NCBI GenBank assembly: GCA_947501215.1
Contig: CANMUS010000001.1
Span: forward strand, 186,001-250,000
Direction of reading: 5' to 3'
Source: an uncultured Erythrobacter sp.
Lineage (GTDB): Bacteria; Pseudomonadota; Alphaproteobacteria; Sphingomonadales; Sphingomonadaceae
DNA: 64,000 bases
Shown here: in pieces, positions 28,244-38,412 of the stretch
Position numbering within the stretch: the first letter of the stretch is position 1
Layout: each line of letters begins with the position of its first letter
Program-made: the position numbers and the translations under genes
Notes under the pieces: model-generated
Database searches by the model: none
The model's input: only the letters and a program-made list of their open reading frames with translations
What the model was told of the DNA's origin: nothing

Positions 28244-29209
28244 TCAGACGATCCCCATGGCACCGGCTTCGGCAAGCCATTTCTTTGCCTCGGCCGGCGT
28301 GATCGCATCGAGCCCGCCTTGCGGGCTGCTTTGTGGGTGTAGCCGCAGAAGCTGGGTATTTGCTTCAGCAGCGTCGAGACCGCAGCCGCGCAGCGCCAGC
28401 GCGAGCCGCGCGACCTGCCGCTCATTCGTAGCAAGCACAGCGAGGTTGCGCGACTGGTGCGACCGCGCCGCCAGTGCTGTAATGAATAGCGCGACACCGG
28501 CCTGTTCCACGTCGAGCGCCTTCGTAACTTCGTCTCCAAGCCCCGCCACGAGCCGAGCGAGCAGCGACAGGCGGGCCGAACTCTCGTCATAGGCGTTGCG
28601 CAGCTTCGCTTCGGCGCGGATCATGGCATCGGACCGGCGATCGCCCCCGAAGTTGCGCCACCCCAGCAGTAGTTCGTGGAACAGGTCTCCAGGCAGTTCG
28701 GCAAGTGAAAGCTCCATGCGCCGCTGCGACTGAGCGAAGCGCGCCTGCGACGCCAAAGCCCCCATCGCCGCGCTGGCCTGACCGCTGTCGGGCGAAGCAA
28801 TCAGGGTCTGCAAGAGCGGGGAAAGCACCGGATCGATGCCGTATTGCGCTTCCATCCGCGCCGCCAATTGCCACTCGAGCGCGAGCGCATGGCAATGCGA
28901 GAGGATGCGCGGGCTGGTGAACAAATGCTGCGCCAGCGCTTCGCCATGCTTGTCGGCAAAGGCTTCGCGACCTGCTTCCCCGGTCGCCTCCGCCTGGGCG
29001 CGCAGGATCTGCCAGGCAAGATCGTGGCACATGCCGCGAATCCGCGCGACGATCTCGTCGCTGAATAGCGAATGGTCCGGGGTCGACAGCAAATGCTCCA
29101 GGATGGGCGTAACCCGTGCAAGCACGGCGTTCCCACCCGCCAAGGAATCGCGCAATTCTCTCGCTTGGTCCGCTTGGGCAGCGTCAGGCACCGGAATCTC
29201 CATCTTCAT
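28244..29209 (-). CDS. Conserved-looking helical protein of unknown function
   Basis: 321-residue soluble, mostly helical protein rich in Ala and Leu; no signal peptide or membrane segment. It has runs such as LRDSLAGGNAVLARVTPILE, HALALEWQLAARMEAQYGID and LVAGLGDEVTKALDVEQAG. The latter resembles the HEAT-like repeats of DUF2336 proteins, but I cannot assign it securely. It sits between the two-part membrane protein and the kinase-like gene with gaps of 35 and 2 bases, so it probably works with them. Confidence 0.75.
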   Translation of the reverse strand: MKMEIPVPDAAQADQARELRDSLAGGNAVLARVTPILEHLLSTPDHSLFSDEIVARIRGMCHDLAWQILRAQAEATGEAGREAFADKHGEALAQHLFTSPRILSHCHALALEWQLAARMEAQYGIDPVLSPLLQTLIASPDSGQASAAMGALASQARFAQSQRRMELSLAELPGDLFHELLLGWRNFGGDRRSDAMIRAEAKLRNAYDESSARLSLLARLVAGLGDEVTKALDVEQAGVALFITALAARSHQSRNLAVLATNERQVARLALALRGCGLDAAEANTQLLRLHPQSSPQGGLDAITPAEAKKWLAEAGAMGIV

Positions 29210-29244
29210 GCCTTCGCGCTATCATGGACATGGTTAAGTCGACG

Positions 29245-30423
29245 TTAGTCGCCACGGTAAGGCACAAGGAAGAGCGAAATGAGCACCAGCAAAGCCATGA
29301 TCGCAGTGACCGGCTGGGTAATCCCTAGAAACGCGCACGGAACCAACAATGCGCTGATTGCGATCCGGTCGCGGTAGGTCTCGCCCCAATTGTCGTCCCG
29401 CAGGCGGGCACCTAGTCGCAAGAGACCGAACAGCACCGCCGGAACGAACAGTCTCAGCCAACCGGTATCTTCGGGAGAGGCGGCCGCGATGAGGATCGCC
29501 AGCACCGGATCAGTCGACCAGTCGAGCGCTTTCGCCAGCGCCGATCTTCGCGCGCCGAATTGCCCCGCCCGCGCGATGCGCTCCACCGTCTCTCCCGCCG
29601 CGCCGAGCATGGCCATGACCGTACCGAGCGCCAGTGCGGGTACCGGCATGCCGAGAGCCGCGAGTGCCAGAGCGCCGATCCCGCTAACCGCTGCGCCCAG
29701 CGCTGGAAGTCTCGCGCCCTTTTTGCCCAATGTGTCGCGCGCAAGCCGGGCGCCGACCCGCTCCGCGACCGCAAGTCCGGGGGCCGTGTAGGGTGCTGGC
29801 GATGCATGGGTCTTGATCCAGCGTTCTTCCCTTTCGGCCAGGTCTTCGATGCTGGGATCAGTATGCCACTGACCGTCCTCGATCAGCCGCTTTTCCAGAG
29901 GTAGGACCTTGACCCCCGATTGCAGCGACAGCCGCAGCAGGCTGGCAACCACGTCGCTATCAGGCGGCAGCTCGGCGAGACGTTCGACCACCGAACCCGG
30001 CGCGAGCAAGGCGCCCGACCACGCAAACTCGAGATCTATCCTCTCGTAGCCCCTCGGCACGGCGTCTTCGGCTGGAAAGGCCAGCACCGCCGGGCGAGCT
30101 ACATTGCGGAGCACAGCAGCATCGGAAGGCAGGACGCCGGGAGCAAGCACGAACAACTCGTCGGCTGCAGTCACAAGACCCGAGAGGGCCCGCGGGTTCT
30201 GCATGGCGACGAAGCGGACGCCGGATTGTTCGGCACGGCGCTGTGCCTCCGCGACCTCGCGGCCAATCCCTTCGACAAGGCATGCAATCGTTTCGCAACC
30301 GGCCGCCAGCGCGAGATCGATTTGCCGGTCGATGACGCGTGCGCCCGCGAAATTGCGATAGGCCGCGCGCACCGGTGCCGGGGTGACGGCATCATCGAGC
30401 GTGGAAAGAAGGGCGACGCGCAA
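29245..30423 (-). CDS. Two-part protein: nucleotidyltransferase-like N-terminus and membrane C-terminus
   Basis: 392-residue protein I do not recognise as a known enzyme. Residues 1-200 look like a Rossmann/nucleotidyltransferase-type alpha/beta domain (RVIDRQIDLALAAGCETIACLV, ELFVLAPGVLPSD, YERIDLEFAWSGALLAPGSV) without a clear GxG..R-K signature. After a linker, residues 240-390 hold about five hydrophobic segments. SALAKALDWSTD (294-305) recalls the end of the CDP-alcohol phosphotransferase signature (Asp301-x3-Asp305), but its first half (DxxDGxxAR) is missing. It may be a degenerate relative of cytidylyltransferase-phosphotransferase fusions; that is speculation. It lies 79 bases after the HPt-like gene. 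Confidence 0.7.
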   Translation of the reverse strand: MRVALLSTLDDAVTPAPVRAAYRNFAGARVIDRQIDLALAAGCETIACLVEGIGREVAEAQRRAEQSGVRFVAMQNPRALSGLVTAADELFVLAPGVLPSDAAVLRNVARPAVLAFPAEDAVPRGYERIDLEFAWSGALLAPGSVVERLAELPPDSDVVASLLRLSLQSGVKVLPLEKRLIEDGQWHTDPSIEDLAEREERWIKTHASPAPYTAPGLAVAERVGARLARDTLGKKGARLPALGAAVSGIGALALAALGMPVPALALGTVMAMLGAAGETVERIARAGQFGARRSALAKALDWSTDPVLAILIAAASPEDTGWLRLFVPAVLFGLLRLGARLRDDNWGETYRDRIAISALLVPCAFLGITQPVTAIMALLVLISLFLVPYRGD

Positions 30424-30502
30424 AACGCTCTCCGGTTGGGCTGCTGCGTCGGCACTCTAGGTTTGCCCGGACTGCTAAGCCACCCCAGTCGGTGGATTTC
30501 CC

Positions 30503-30808
30503 TCAGTCCCGGAAAGCAAGTTCTTCGCTGAAGTTACGAATGCGGACGACTATTCCCGGGTCGCCCGGTGCGCCCTCCAATGCTTCTCGGGCCATCGCCG
30601 CCAATTCGTGCGCATGAAAGCTGGCAGCCAGTCCCCCGAGGCGTTCGGCAGCGACTCGCCAGTTGCCGTCGCACCGTGCCCTGCCCAGCAGATCGGCCTG
30701 CCGTGCCACGCTTTGCGCGAAAGCAGCTTTCAGCTCGGCCTGCAGCGCCTCGTCGGCACCGGCAGCTGCACCGATAGCGGCTTCGAAATCTGACGAATGA
30801 TAGGCCAT
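30503..30808 (-). CDS. HPt-domain-like protein lacking the phospho-accepting histidine
   Basis: 101-residue helical protein. The segment NWRVAAERLGGLAASFHAHE aligns with the HPt core (aHtLKGsa..lGa..L), but the histidine position is Glu55 and the following Lys is Gly58. The flanking helices (EALQAELKAAFAQSVARQAD, MAREALEGA) fit a four-helix HPt bundle. The start is ATG 30808; the longer reading to 30853 runs into the divergent promoter region. First of four minus-strand genes ending with the kinase-like protein. It may bind a receiver domain without taking phosphate. Confidence 0.72.
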   Translation of the reverse strand: MAYHSSDFEAAIGAAAGADEALQAELKAAFAQSVARQADLLGRARCDGNWRVAAERLGGLAASFHAHELAAMAREALEGAPGDPGIVVRIRNFSEELAFRD

Positions 30809-30894
30809 CGCGCCTAAACCTAGGCAGGGATGAGTTAAAGTGGGTTTAAGCATAATCGAAACGTGGTAGATTCTGCCCTATGAGGAAGCGCTCC

Positions 30895-33525
30895 ATGATC
30901 AAGGCTGTCTCCGACGAGACATCGGTTGATGAAATTGAAATCGAGGGTTCCCAGCACCCTGTCGATGAAAGCTCGGACGAATTCGAGGAATCCTACGACG
31001 CGGATGTGGAAGAGTACGAGGAATTCGTCGCCGAAGACGATGACCCCTCACTCCGTCGCCGATGGGTTGCGCCGGCTCTTGCCCTCACTGTCATCGTCGC
31101 ATGGACAGGCTTTTTCATATGGGCGAACCGGAGCGAAATGCTTGCGGGCGGTACGCCGCAACAATGGACCGGATGGATCACGAGTTGGGCGATTCCGGTC
31201 CTGCTCGTGGTAAGCCTGTGGATGCTGGCCGTCCGCAACTCCCGGCGCGAGGCGCGGCGGTTCGGCGAAGTTGCACGGTCGCTGTCGGAGGAATCGGCGA
31301 GGCTTGAGGCCAAGCTGGCCGTGGTGAACCGAGAACTCAGCCTCGCGCGCGAATTTCTCGGCTCGCAGACCCGCGACCTGGAATATCTCGGTCGCTCGGC
31401 AAGCGAGCGGATTTCCGAACATGCCGACCGCCTTCAAGGCCTCATCCACGACAATGGCGAGCAAGTGGATGCAATCGCCCGCGTCAGCGACACGGCACTC
31501 GAGAACATGGACAAGCTGCGGGACAACCTCCCGGTCATCGCCAACTCGGCCAAGGATGTGTCCAACCAGATCGGCGGAGCCGGGCGGACGGCGAAATCCC
31601 AGCTGGACGAGCTGGTTGCGGGCTTTCGCCGACTCAACGAATTCGGCACCGCGAGCGAGCGGCAAGTCGCTTCTCTGCGAGAGCGCGTGGACGAAGCGCT
31701 TGTGGCATTCGAAGCGCAGACCGAGCAGCTCGGCACCATCGCAGAGCAGCGTTTCGCAATTCTCCGCGAGGAGAGCGAGGCTTTCCGGGGCGAACTGGAC
31801 GGGCGCGAAGTCGATGCCCTCGCCGCCATGCGCGGTCGGGCCGAAACCCTGCGCGCAGAGCTTGCCGAAACCGGGCAACAAACGTCGGCGGAGCATGAGG
31901 CCGCTGTCGCGCATTTGCGGGTCCAGCTCGACAGCCTGCGCGATGAAGCCGCGACGATCGCTGCCGAGGTGCGCCAAGGCGAAGCAACGGCCTTGGCGAG
32001 CTGGGGCAACCAGATCGACGCCATGCGCGAACGGCTCGAGCGGACCGTCGAGGAGATCAAGGCGATCGACCAGTCCGCGATCGATTCCGCGAATGAGAAG
32101 CTGAAGGCGCTGTTTGCCGAAGCAGAAGCCGTCGACGCTCGTATTACCGAACGCAACCGGCTGTTCGACGAACAAACCGCAAGGCGCCAGGCGAACTTCG
32201 ACGCAGCCGAAGAAGCGGCTCTGGCAACCATGCACGAGCGGCTCGAAGCGCTCGACGACGCGCTGGCTACCAAGCGCGCCGCTCAGCTCGAGCAGGCCGA
32301 CACGCTAGCTCGCGAGGGCGATGCGCTGGCGGAGAAGATCGGCCGTCTCGGAGAAGTGTTCGATGCCGTCCACCGGCAGGGACAGGAAGCCAGCGGCAGC
32401 GTTGCCAAGGGTGTCGATGCCCTCAACACGAAGCTTGTGGAAAGCCGCGAAGCGCTCGACGGAACGGACATGGCCGTCGCTGCGCTCACTGATGCGAGCG
32501 TGCGCCTGCTCGAACTCATTCAGGCAAGCGCCCACCAAAGCCGCAACGACCTGCCCAATGCGATGACGGCGAGCGAAGAGCGCCTCGCGGCCATCGAGGC
32601 CCGCGCCCGCGAAGTCCACTCGCTGCTCGACCAGGCCCGGCAGGCCGGCGAGCAGGCCAGCACAAGCATGGATACCGCCGGGAACCAAGCGCGCGGCGCC
32701 ATGGCAGAGATCGACCGCTTCCAGGCCGATTTTGGGGAGACCACTGCAGCCCAAGTCGGCAGCATCGAACGACTCCGCGCAAGTGTGGCCGCGCTCGGCT
32801 CAGAAAACGAGGCCGTGGCAACGAAAGCGCAGGAAGAACTGCGCGAGGCGATCGAAGCGCTCCAAACCAGCGCGCGCTCCGCCCTTGCGGCAATCGAGAG
32901 CGAGCAGGCCGACCGGATCGACCAGATTGCAGCGAAAGTCGGCGAGAAGAGCGCCGAATCGATCGAGAGGGCGCTCGCCGATCACACCGACGAGACGCTG
33001 GCGAAGCTCGAAGAGGCGACGACACGATCTTCCGAGGCGGGTCGCGAAGTTACGCGGCAACTGCGCGATCAGCTCGCGAAAGTGAACGAACTGACCGGCA
33101 ATCTGGAGAGCCGCATCGCGCACGCCCGCGAACGCGCGACCGAGGACGTCGACAACGATTTCTCCCGCCGCGTCGCGCTGATTACCGAAAGCCTGAATTC
33201 CAACGCCATCGACATTGCCAAGGCTCTATCGACCGAGGTGACAGACACGTCGTGGGCCAGCTATTTGCGCGGCGACCGGGGCATATTTACCCGCCGCGCC
33301 GTGCGTCTGCTGGACAACACCGAAGCGCGGGAGATCGCCGAGCTCTATGACGCGGACCACGATTTCCGCGAACACGTCAGTCGCTACATACACGACTTCG
33401 AGGCGATGCTGCGGACGATGCTCAGCACCCGCGACGGACACGCCGTCAGCGTCACATTGCTGTCGAGCGATATGGGCAAGCTCTATGTGGTGCTGGCGCA
33501 GGCACTCGAACGCCTGAGGCAATGA
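30895..33525 (+). CDS. Large membrane-anchored coiled-coil protein
   Basis: 876-residue protein. A very acidic N-terminus (about residues 1-50, Asp/Glu/Ser-rich) precedes two membrane helices (about 57-77 and 93-115). Then come about 650 residues of heptad-rich coiled coil, Ala/Glu/Gln/Arg-rich, without repeats I could count exactly. A distinct, conserved-looking C-terminal domain follows (about 785-876: SWASYLRGDRGIFTRRAVRLL, HVSRYIHDFEAML). ATG 30895 has GAGGAAG six bases upstream; the ATG at 30880 has none. No enzymatic motif seen. A structural, polar or septal scaffold role is possible. Divergent from the HPt-like gene. Confidence 0.82.
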   Translation: MIKAVSDETSVDEIEIEGSQHPVDESSDEFEESYDADVEEYEEFVAEDDDPSLRRRWVAPALALTVIVAWTGFFIWANRSEMLAGGTPQQWTGWITSWAIPVLLVVSLWMLAVRNSRREARRFGEVARSLSEESARLEAKLAVVNRELSLAREFLGSQTRDLEYLGRSASERISEHADRLQGLIHDNGEQVDAIARVSDTALENMDKLRDNLPVIANSAKDVSNQIGGAGRTAKSQLDELVAGFRRLNEFGTASERQVASLRERVDEALVAFEAQTEQLGTIAEQRFAILREESEAFRGELDGREVDALAAMRGRAETLRAELAETGQQTSAEHEAAVAHLRVQLDSLRDEAATIAAEVRQGEATALASWGNQIDAMRERLERTVEEIKAIDQSAIDSANEKLKALFAEAEAVDARITERNRLFDEQTARRQANFDAAEEAALATMHERLEALDDALATKRAAQLEQADTLAREGDALAEKIGRLGEVFDAVHRQGQEASGSVAKGVDALNTKLVESREALDGTDMAVAALTDASVRLLELIQASAHQSRNDLPNAMTASEERLAAIEARAREVHSLLDQARQAGEQASTSMDTAGNQARGAMAEIDRFQADFGETTAAQVGSIERLRASVAALGSENEAVATKAQEELREAIEALQTSARSALAAIESEQADRIDQIAAKVGEKSAESIERALADHTDETLAKLEEATTRSSEAGREVTRQLRDQLAKVNELTGNLESRIAHARERATEDVDNDFSRRVALITESLNSNAIDIAKALSTEVTDTSWASYLRGDRGIFTRRAVRLLDNTEAREIAELYDADHDFREHVSRYIHDFEAMLRTMLSTRDGHAVSVTLLSSDMGKLYVVLAQALERLRQ

Positions 33526-33798
33526 TCAACCGGCGGACGGCCCCCAGAAAATCAGGTCTTCGGGCCCGATCCAGCCATTGACGTAATTCGCGACGTAGAG
33601 CGTCGTCAGAATGGCAGCGAGTACGACTGCGCGCACCATGAGTCGCCCCGGACGGAATTCGACCGGGGCGCTATCGGCCTGCCCTTGCACCTTCTCGACC
33701 CCAGCCTCGTCATGTGTGCGGACGCCGAAAGGCAGCAACACGAAAGCGCTGAACACAAGGAAGAGGAAATAGATCGCGAGAATGCTGGTCCACTGCAT
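33526..33798 (-). CDS. DUF1467 family membrane protein
   Basis: 90-residue protein with two membrane helices (about residues 5-25 and 53-75) and the loop LLPFGVRTHDEAG, matching DUF1467, a family common in alphaproteobacteria. Function unknown. It follows RNase J by 9 bases. Its stop directly abuts the stop of the coiled-coil gene, with no spacer for a terminator. Confidence 0.9.
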   Translation of the reverse strand: MQWTSILAIYFLFLVFSAFVLLPFGVRTHDEAGVEKVQGQADSAPVEFRPGRLMVRAVVLAAILTTLYVANYVNGWIGPEDLIFWGPSAG

Positions 33799-33807
33799 CG
33801 GTCGACC

Positions 33808-35457
33808 TCACAGGTTCGGCAGAATGACGCGCACTTGCGGGCGCTTGCCGGACCAGCGCTGTGCGGCACGTCGGGCGGAAAGCCTAGCCGCTTCGTGCAC
33901 CAGCGCCGGGTCCTTACGTGCATCACCCTTCAGCTTGCGGATCGCCGCCACGATGTCGGCCCGCGCCTCCTCGACGAAATCGGGGTAGTCCTCGTCGAGC
34001 GGCAGGCCGAGGCTATCGAGCCGCGGATTGAGGTCGCCGTCAAGTGCGACGACCACTACGCCCTCGCGCATGAGCCGGCGGCGCATCGTAATCGCCTCGC
34101 CATCCGCGGGCGCGATGATGTCGCCATCAAGCACGAGGCGCCCTGCCCTAACCTCGGCAATCTTACCCGGAGCGCCGGGTGCGAGGCGGACAATATCACC
34201 GTTCTGCTGCACGACGTTCGAGGGAATGGCGTTGGCCGCGCCGAGCCGCGCCTGCTCCTGCATGTGCCGCATCTCGCCGTGGACCGGCACGAGGACCTCC
34301 GGGCGGATCCAGCCATACAGAGCCTCGAGCTCGGGGCGTCCGGGATGGCCTGACACGTGGATCATGCTCTGGCGGTCCGTCACCATCGTAATCCCGCGCG
34401 CAGCCAGCTTGTTCTGCACCGCGCCGATGCTGATCTCGTTGCCCGGAATCTGACGGCTCGAGAACAGCACCACATCGCCGCGTACCAGTTCGAGCGGATG
34501 GTTTTCGTCGGCAATCCGGGCCAGCGCTGCGCGTGGTTCGCCCTGCCCTCCGGTCGCGAGGATCAGCAAGTCACCACGCGGCAGGCCCATCGCCGTGTCG
34601 AAATCGACCGGATCGGGGAAATCGGTGAGATAGCCATTCGCCTGGGACACCTCGATGATCCGGTCGAGCGAGCGTCCGGCCACGCAGACCTGCCGGCCGG
34701 TCTCGCGCGCGACATCGCCTAGGGTCTGCAGCCGTGCGACATTGCTGGCAAAGGTCGTCACCAGCACACGCTTGCCGCTGTGACGTTGAACCTCTTCGAG
34801 CAAACCCTTGTAGACCGCTCCTTCGGACCCACTTGGTGCAGGATTGAAGACGTTGGTGCTGTCGCACACCAGTGCCAGCACGCCTTCGTCGCCGATCTCG
34901 GTAAGCTCTTCTTCGGTGGTCGGCTGGCCGATGATCGGATCCTCGTCCAGCTTCCAGTCGCCGGTGTGAAAAATGCGGCCGTGCGGGGTCTCGATCAACA
35001 GCGCGTTGCCCTCCGCGATCGAATGGGCGAGCGGAATGTAAGTGACCTCGAAAGGCCCCACCGCGAAACTGCCGTGATCGTCCTCGATGATGTTGAGTTC
35101 GATGTCGTTCTCGATGCCCGCTTCCTGCAGCTTGCGCCGCACCAGTTCAGCCGTGAAAGGCGTGGCATAAATGGGCACGCCGAGATCTGCTGCGAAGTAG
35201 GGGACTGCGCCGATATGGTCCTCATGGGCATGAGTGATCACAATGGCTTCGAGTTGCTCCACGCGATCCTCGATAAATTCGAGATCGGCGAAAACGAGGT
35301 CCACACCGGGATACTGGTCGCCGGAAAAGGTCATGCCCAGATCGACCATCAGCCAGCGACCCTGACAGCCATAGAGATTGACATTCATGCCGATCTCGCC
35401 CGACCCGCCGAGGGCGAGGAAGAGGAGTTCGTCTTCCGGGGTGAAGTCTTTTTTCAT
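33808..35457 (-). CDS. rnj: Ribonuclease J
   Basis: 549-residue metallo-beta-lactamase/beta-CASP nuclease with endo- and 5'-3' exonuclease activity on RNA. The metal site HAHEDH is at 76-81, with further ligands in [14 protein letters not shown] and FHTGDWK. The beta-CASP region follows ([32 protein letters not shown]). The C-terminal domain is present. ATG 35457 overlaps the coaX stop (ATGA). birA-coaX-rnj after nuoN is typical of sphingomonads. Confidence 0.96.
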   Translation of the reverse strand: MKKDFTPEDELLFLALGGSGEIGMNVNLYGCQGRWLMVDLGMTFSGDQYPGVDLVFADLEFIEDRVEQLEAIVITHAHEDHIGAVPYFAADLGVPIYATPFTAELVRRKLQEAGIENDIELNIIEDDHGSFAVGPFEVTYIPLAHSIAEGNALLIETPHGRIFHTGDWKLDEDPIIGQPTTEEELTEIGDEGVLALVCDSTNVFNPAPSGSEGAVYKGLLEEVQRHSGKRVLVTTFASNVARLQTLGDVARETGRQVCVAGRSLDRIIEVSQANGYLTDFPDPVDFDTAMGLPRGDLLILATGGQGEPRAALARIADENHPLELVRGDVVLFSSRQIPGNEISIGAVQNKLAARGITMVTDRQSMIHVSGHPGRPELEALYGWIRPEVLVPVHGEMRHMQEQARLGAANAIPSNVVQQNGDIVRLAPGAPGKIAEVRAGRLVLDGDIIAPADGEAITMRRRLMREGVVVVALDGDLNPRLDSLGLPLDEDYPDFVEEARADIVAAIRKLKGDARKDPALVHEAARLSARRAAQRWSGKRPQVRVILPNL

Positions 35458-36227
35458 GCTGCCCGCTCCGCCAGCAGGGCCAGCCCTTCGAGGGTGAGGT
35501 CCGCATCGACCACGTCGAACAGGTCGGTATGTTCATCGAACAGGATGGCGAGCCCGCCGGTGGCGACCACCCTGACCGGACGCCCCACTTCCTTTTTCAT
35601 GCGCGAGATCAATCCTTCGATAAGCGAGACGTAGCCCCAGAATACGCCGATCAGCATCTGGTCCTCGGTATTGCGGCCGATCACGCTATCGCTCTTCGGC
35701 TTTTCGATTGCGATGCGCGGCAGTTTGGCTGTATTGCCGACCAGTGCGTCCAGCGACAGATTGATGCCGGGCGCGATGATACCGCCCTTGTATGCACCGG
35801 TGAAGTCGACTGCATCGAAGGTGGTTGCGGTGCCGAAATCGATCACGATCAGGTCGCCTTCGTATTTCTCATGCGCTGCCAGCGTGTTGAGCGCGCGATC
35901 GGCGCCGAGCGAACTCGGCTGCTCGATATCCAGCTCGAAGCCCCAGCTGGCGTGGCCCTGTCCTGCGACGAGCGGCGTGATGCCGAGATATTTCTCGGAC
36001 AGGACGGTGAGGTTGTGGATCGCCCGGGGGACGACCGATCCGATTATGACCTGCTCGATATCGCTCTTGTCGAAGCCCTGAAGCTTCGCGAGCTGGAGCA
36101 GCCAGACGGCATATTCGTCGCCGGTGCGCCGCGGATCGGTGGCGATGCGCCAGCGCGCCTTGATGGTCCGCCCATCGAAGAGGGCGAAGACCACATTGGT
36201 GTTACCGACATCGGCCGCGAGCAGCAT
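35454..36227 (-). CDS. coaX: Type III pantothenate kinase
   Basis: 257-residue kinase phosphorylating pantothenate, first step of coenzyme A synthesis. The ASKHA-fold phosphate loop DVGNTN (6-11), [28 protein letters not shown] and [15 protein letters not shown] are type III signatures. It overlaps rnj downstream by 4 bases and follows birA by 3 bases. Confidence 0.97.
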   Translation of the reverse strand: MLLAADVGNTNVVFALFDGRTIKARWRIATDPRRTGDEYAVWLLQLAKLQGFDKSDIEQVIIGSVVPRAIHNLTVLSEKYLGITPLVAGQGHASWGFELDIEQPSSLGADRALNTLAAHEKYEGDLIVIDFGTATTFDAVDFTGAYKGGIIAPGINLSLDALVGNTAKLPRIAIEKPKSDSVIGRNTEDQMLIGVFWGYVSLIEGLISRMKKEVGRPVRVVATGGLAILFDEHTDLFDVVDADLTLEGLALLAERAA

Positions 36228-36230
36228 GGC

Positions 36231-36953
36231 TCATCCCTCCTGTATGGCGAGCATCACGTCGCCAGCATGGATGACACGCCGCGCGCCATCCGCCAAGCGC
36301 AGCGAAAGCGCGCCCTCGGTTGTCAGTCCAGCGAATTCCGCCGTGATCGGTTCCTCACCGGGAGGGTGGACGGTGAGCCGGGTGCCGACTGGATGGGCAG
36401 CCTCTTCCCAGCGGCGTATGAGTGGTTCGAGGCCATAGTTCCGCCAGCGCTCGAGTTCGCGATCGAACGACGCAGCGAGCGCGTTAGCGAAATGGTCGCG
36501 ATCGGGCGCCGGGGCGAGTGCGCTCAGGGCGACAGTCTCGCGATCCGGGAGATTGGGCGCAGCGGCGAGGTTTACCCCGACTCCCACCACGATGGCGTCG
36601 CCCTCCCGCTCCAGCAGGATCCCGGCGAGTTTGGCAGAGCCGAGCATGAGGTCGTTGGGCCATTTGAGCATTGGGACCTGCGGCGGCGACAGCAGCGGAG
36701 CGACCGCTTCGTAAAGTGCAAGTCCAGTGGTCAGGGCAAGGCTGGCTGGTTGCGGATCGCGCGGATGGGGCCGCACGATGGTCGAGCCCATGAAATTGCC
36801 CGACCCGTCGAACCACGTCCGGCCTTGCCGCCCGCGCCCGGCGACCTGCCGGTCGGCGACGAGCCATTGGCCTTCGTGCACTGCCCCCCCGCGGCGTAGC
36901 TGCTCCGCCAGATCGCTATTGGTCGAGCCGGTTTCGGCGACGACGCGGATCAC
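36231..36953 (-). CDS. birA: Biotin-[acetyl-CoA-carboxylase] ligase
   Basis: 240-residue enzyme attaching biotin to the carboxyl carrier protein. The biotinyl-AMP motif is RGRQGR (40-45) and KWPND is at 97-101; a short C-terminal SH3-like cap ends the protein. There is no N-terminal helix-turn-helix, so it is not a BirA repressor. The start is GTG 36953 overlapping the nuoN stop (GTGA); an upstream in-frame ATG at 36992 would add a Cys-rich stretch encoded within nuoN and is not preferred. Confidence 0.94.
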   Translation of the reverse strand: MIRVVAETGSTNSDLAEQLRRGGAVHEGQWLVADRQVAGRGRQGRTWFDGSGNFMGSTIVRPHPRDPQPASLALTTGLALYEAVAPLLSPPQVPMLKWPNDLMLGSAKLAGILLEREGDAIVVGVGVNLAAAPNLPDRETVALSALAPAPDRDHFANALAASFDRELERWRNYGLEPLIRRWEEAAHPVGTRLTVHPPGEEPITAEFAGLTTEGALSLRLADGARRVIHAGDVMLAIQEG

Positions 36954-38412
36954 ATCGCGGCGGCAAAGCTCGCCGCAGCAGCCGCACTCCATTCACCGAG
37001 CGGGATGGTCAGGAAATAGCCGAGCGGCGAGATGATCGCGACGCTGAGTCCCAGGACGATCCAGTGGCCGATCGGGCTTTCGGTCTCCACCTCGCGCGTG
37101 GCGTCGTCGAAGAACATCACCTTGACGAACTTGATGTAGTAGAACGCGCCGATGACGCTGGCGGCGATGCCGATGGCGGCCAGTGCGACCAGGTCTGCCT
37201 GCACGGCTGCCTGGAAGACCACGAACTTGCCCCAGAAACCGAAAAGCGGCGGGATGCCGGCGAGGCTGAACATCAGCGCCAGCAGGCACCACGCCAGCGC
37301 GGGCCGGTTCGTCGAAAGCCCCGCGATATCGTCGAAGGTTTCGAGGTTCTGCCCCATCGGATCGCGGAGCATGAGCAGTGCGGTAAAGCTGCCGACGGTC
37401 ATTGCGACATAGATCGCGAGATAGGTCATTACGCCGGCCACGCCTGCGGGCGTCGCCGCGGCCAGACCGATGAGGATGAAGCCGACATTGTTGATCGAAG
37501 AGTAGGCGAGCAGTCGTTTGAGGTTCTGCTGACCGATTGCGCCCAGCGCACCGACCACGATGGACGCCAGCGCTGCAAAAATCACGATCTGTCGCCAAGC
37601 ATCCACTTCGCCTGCGAACGGCTCCATCGCCATGCGGACGAGCATTGCCATCGCCGCCACCTTCGGCGCGGTCGCAAAAAAGGCAGTGACCGGCGTCGGC
37701 GCGCCTTCGTAGACGTCGGGCGTCCACATGTGGAACGGCACGGCGCTGACCTTGAAGGCGAGCCCTGCCAGGACGAAGACGACGCCGAACAACGCGCCGG
37801 TGGAGAACTCGATAGCGAACGCTGCGCGGATGCCTTCGTAATTGGTGCTGCCGGTAAAGCCGTAAACTAGGCTGACGCCGTAAAGGATGATGCCCGATGC
37901 GAGCGCGCCGAGGACGAAATACTTAAGCCCCGCTTCCGCAGAGCGCGTGTCGTTACGCAGGAAGCTGGCGAGCACGTAGCTCGACAGGCTCGACATCTCG
38001 AGGCCGATGTAGAGCGTCATGAGATCGGTGGCGGAAACCATCATGCCCATACCGACGGCATTGAACAGCATCAGCACTGGATATTCTGGGCGGTAAGCCC
38101 CGCGCTGGTCGAAGAACCGCGGCGTGACCATCAGCACGGCGATGGTCGCGAGATAGATGAGGATTTTCGCGAAACTGCCGAACGTGTCGGCGCGATAGAG
38201 ATCGCCAAAGGCCCGGCTGGCTGTCTCGCTTACGGCAAGATCGAACAGGTGCCAGCTGAAAAGCGTTGCGCCAACCAGCGCCGATACGGCCAGGATGGTG
38301 ACGAGGCGTGCCGAGCGCGGACCGCCCCAGGCCGATACCAGCAGCAGTACGAGGCCGACGATCGAAAGCCCGACCTCGGCGCCGGTGAAATAGAGGGAAC
38401 TGGCGAGATTCA

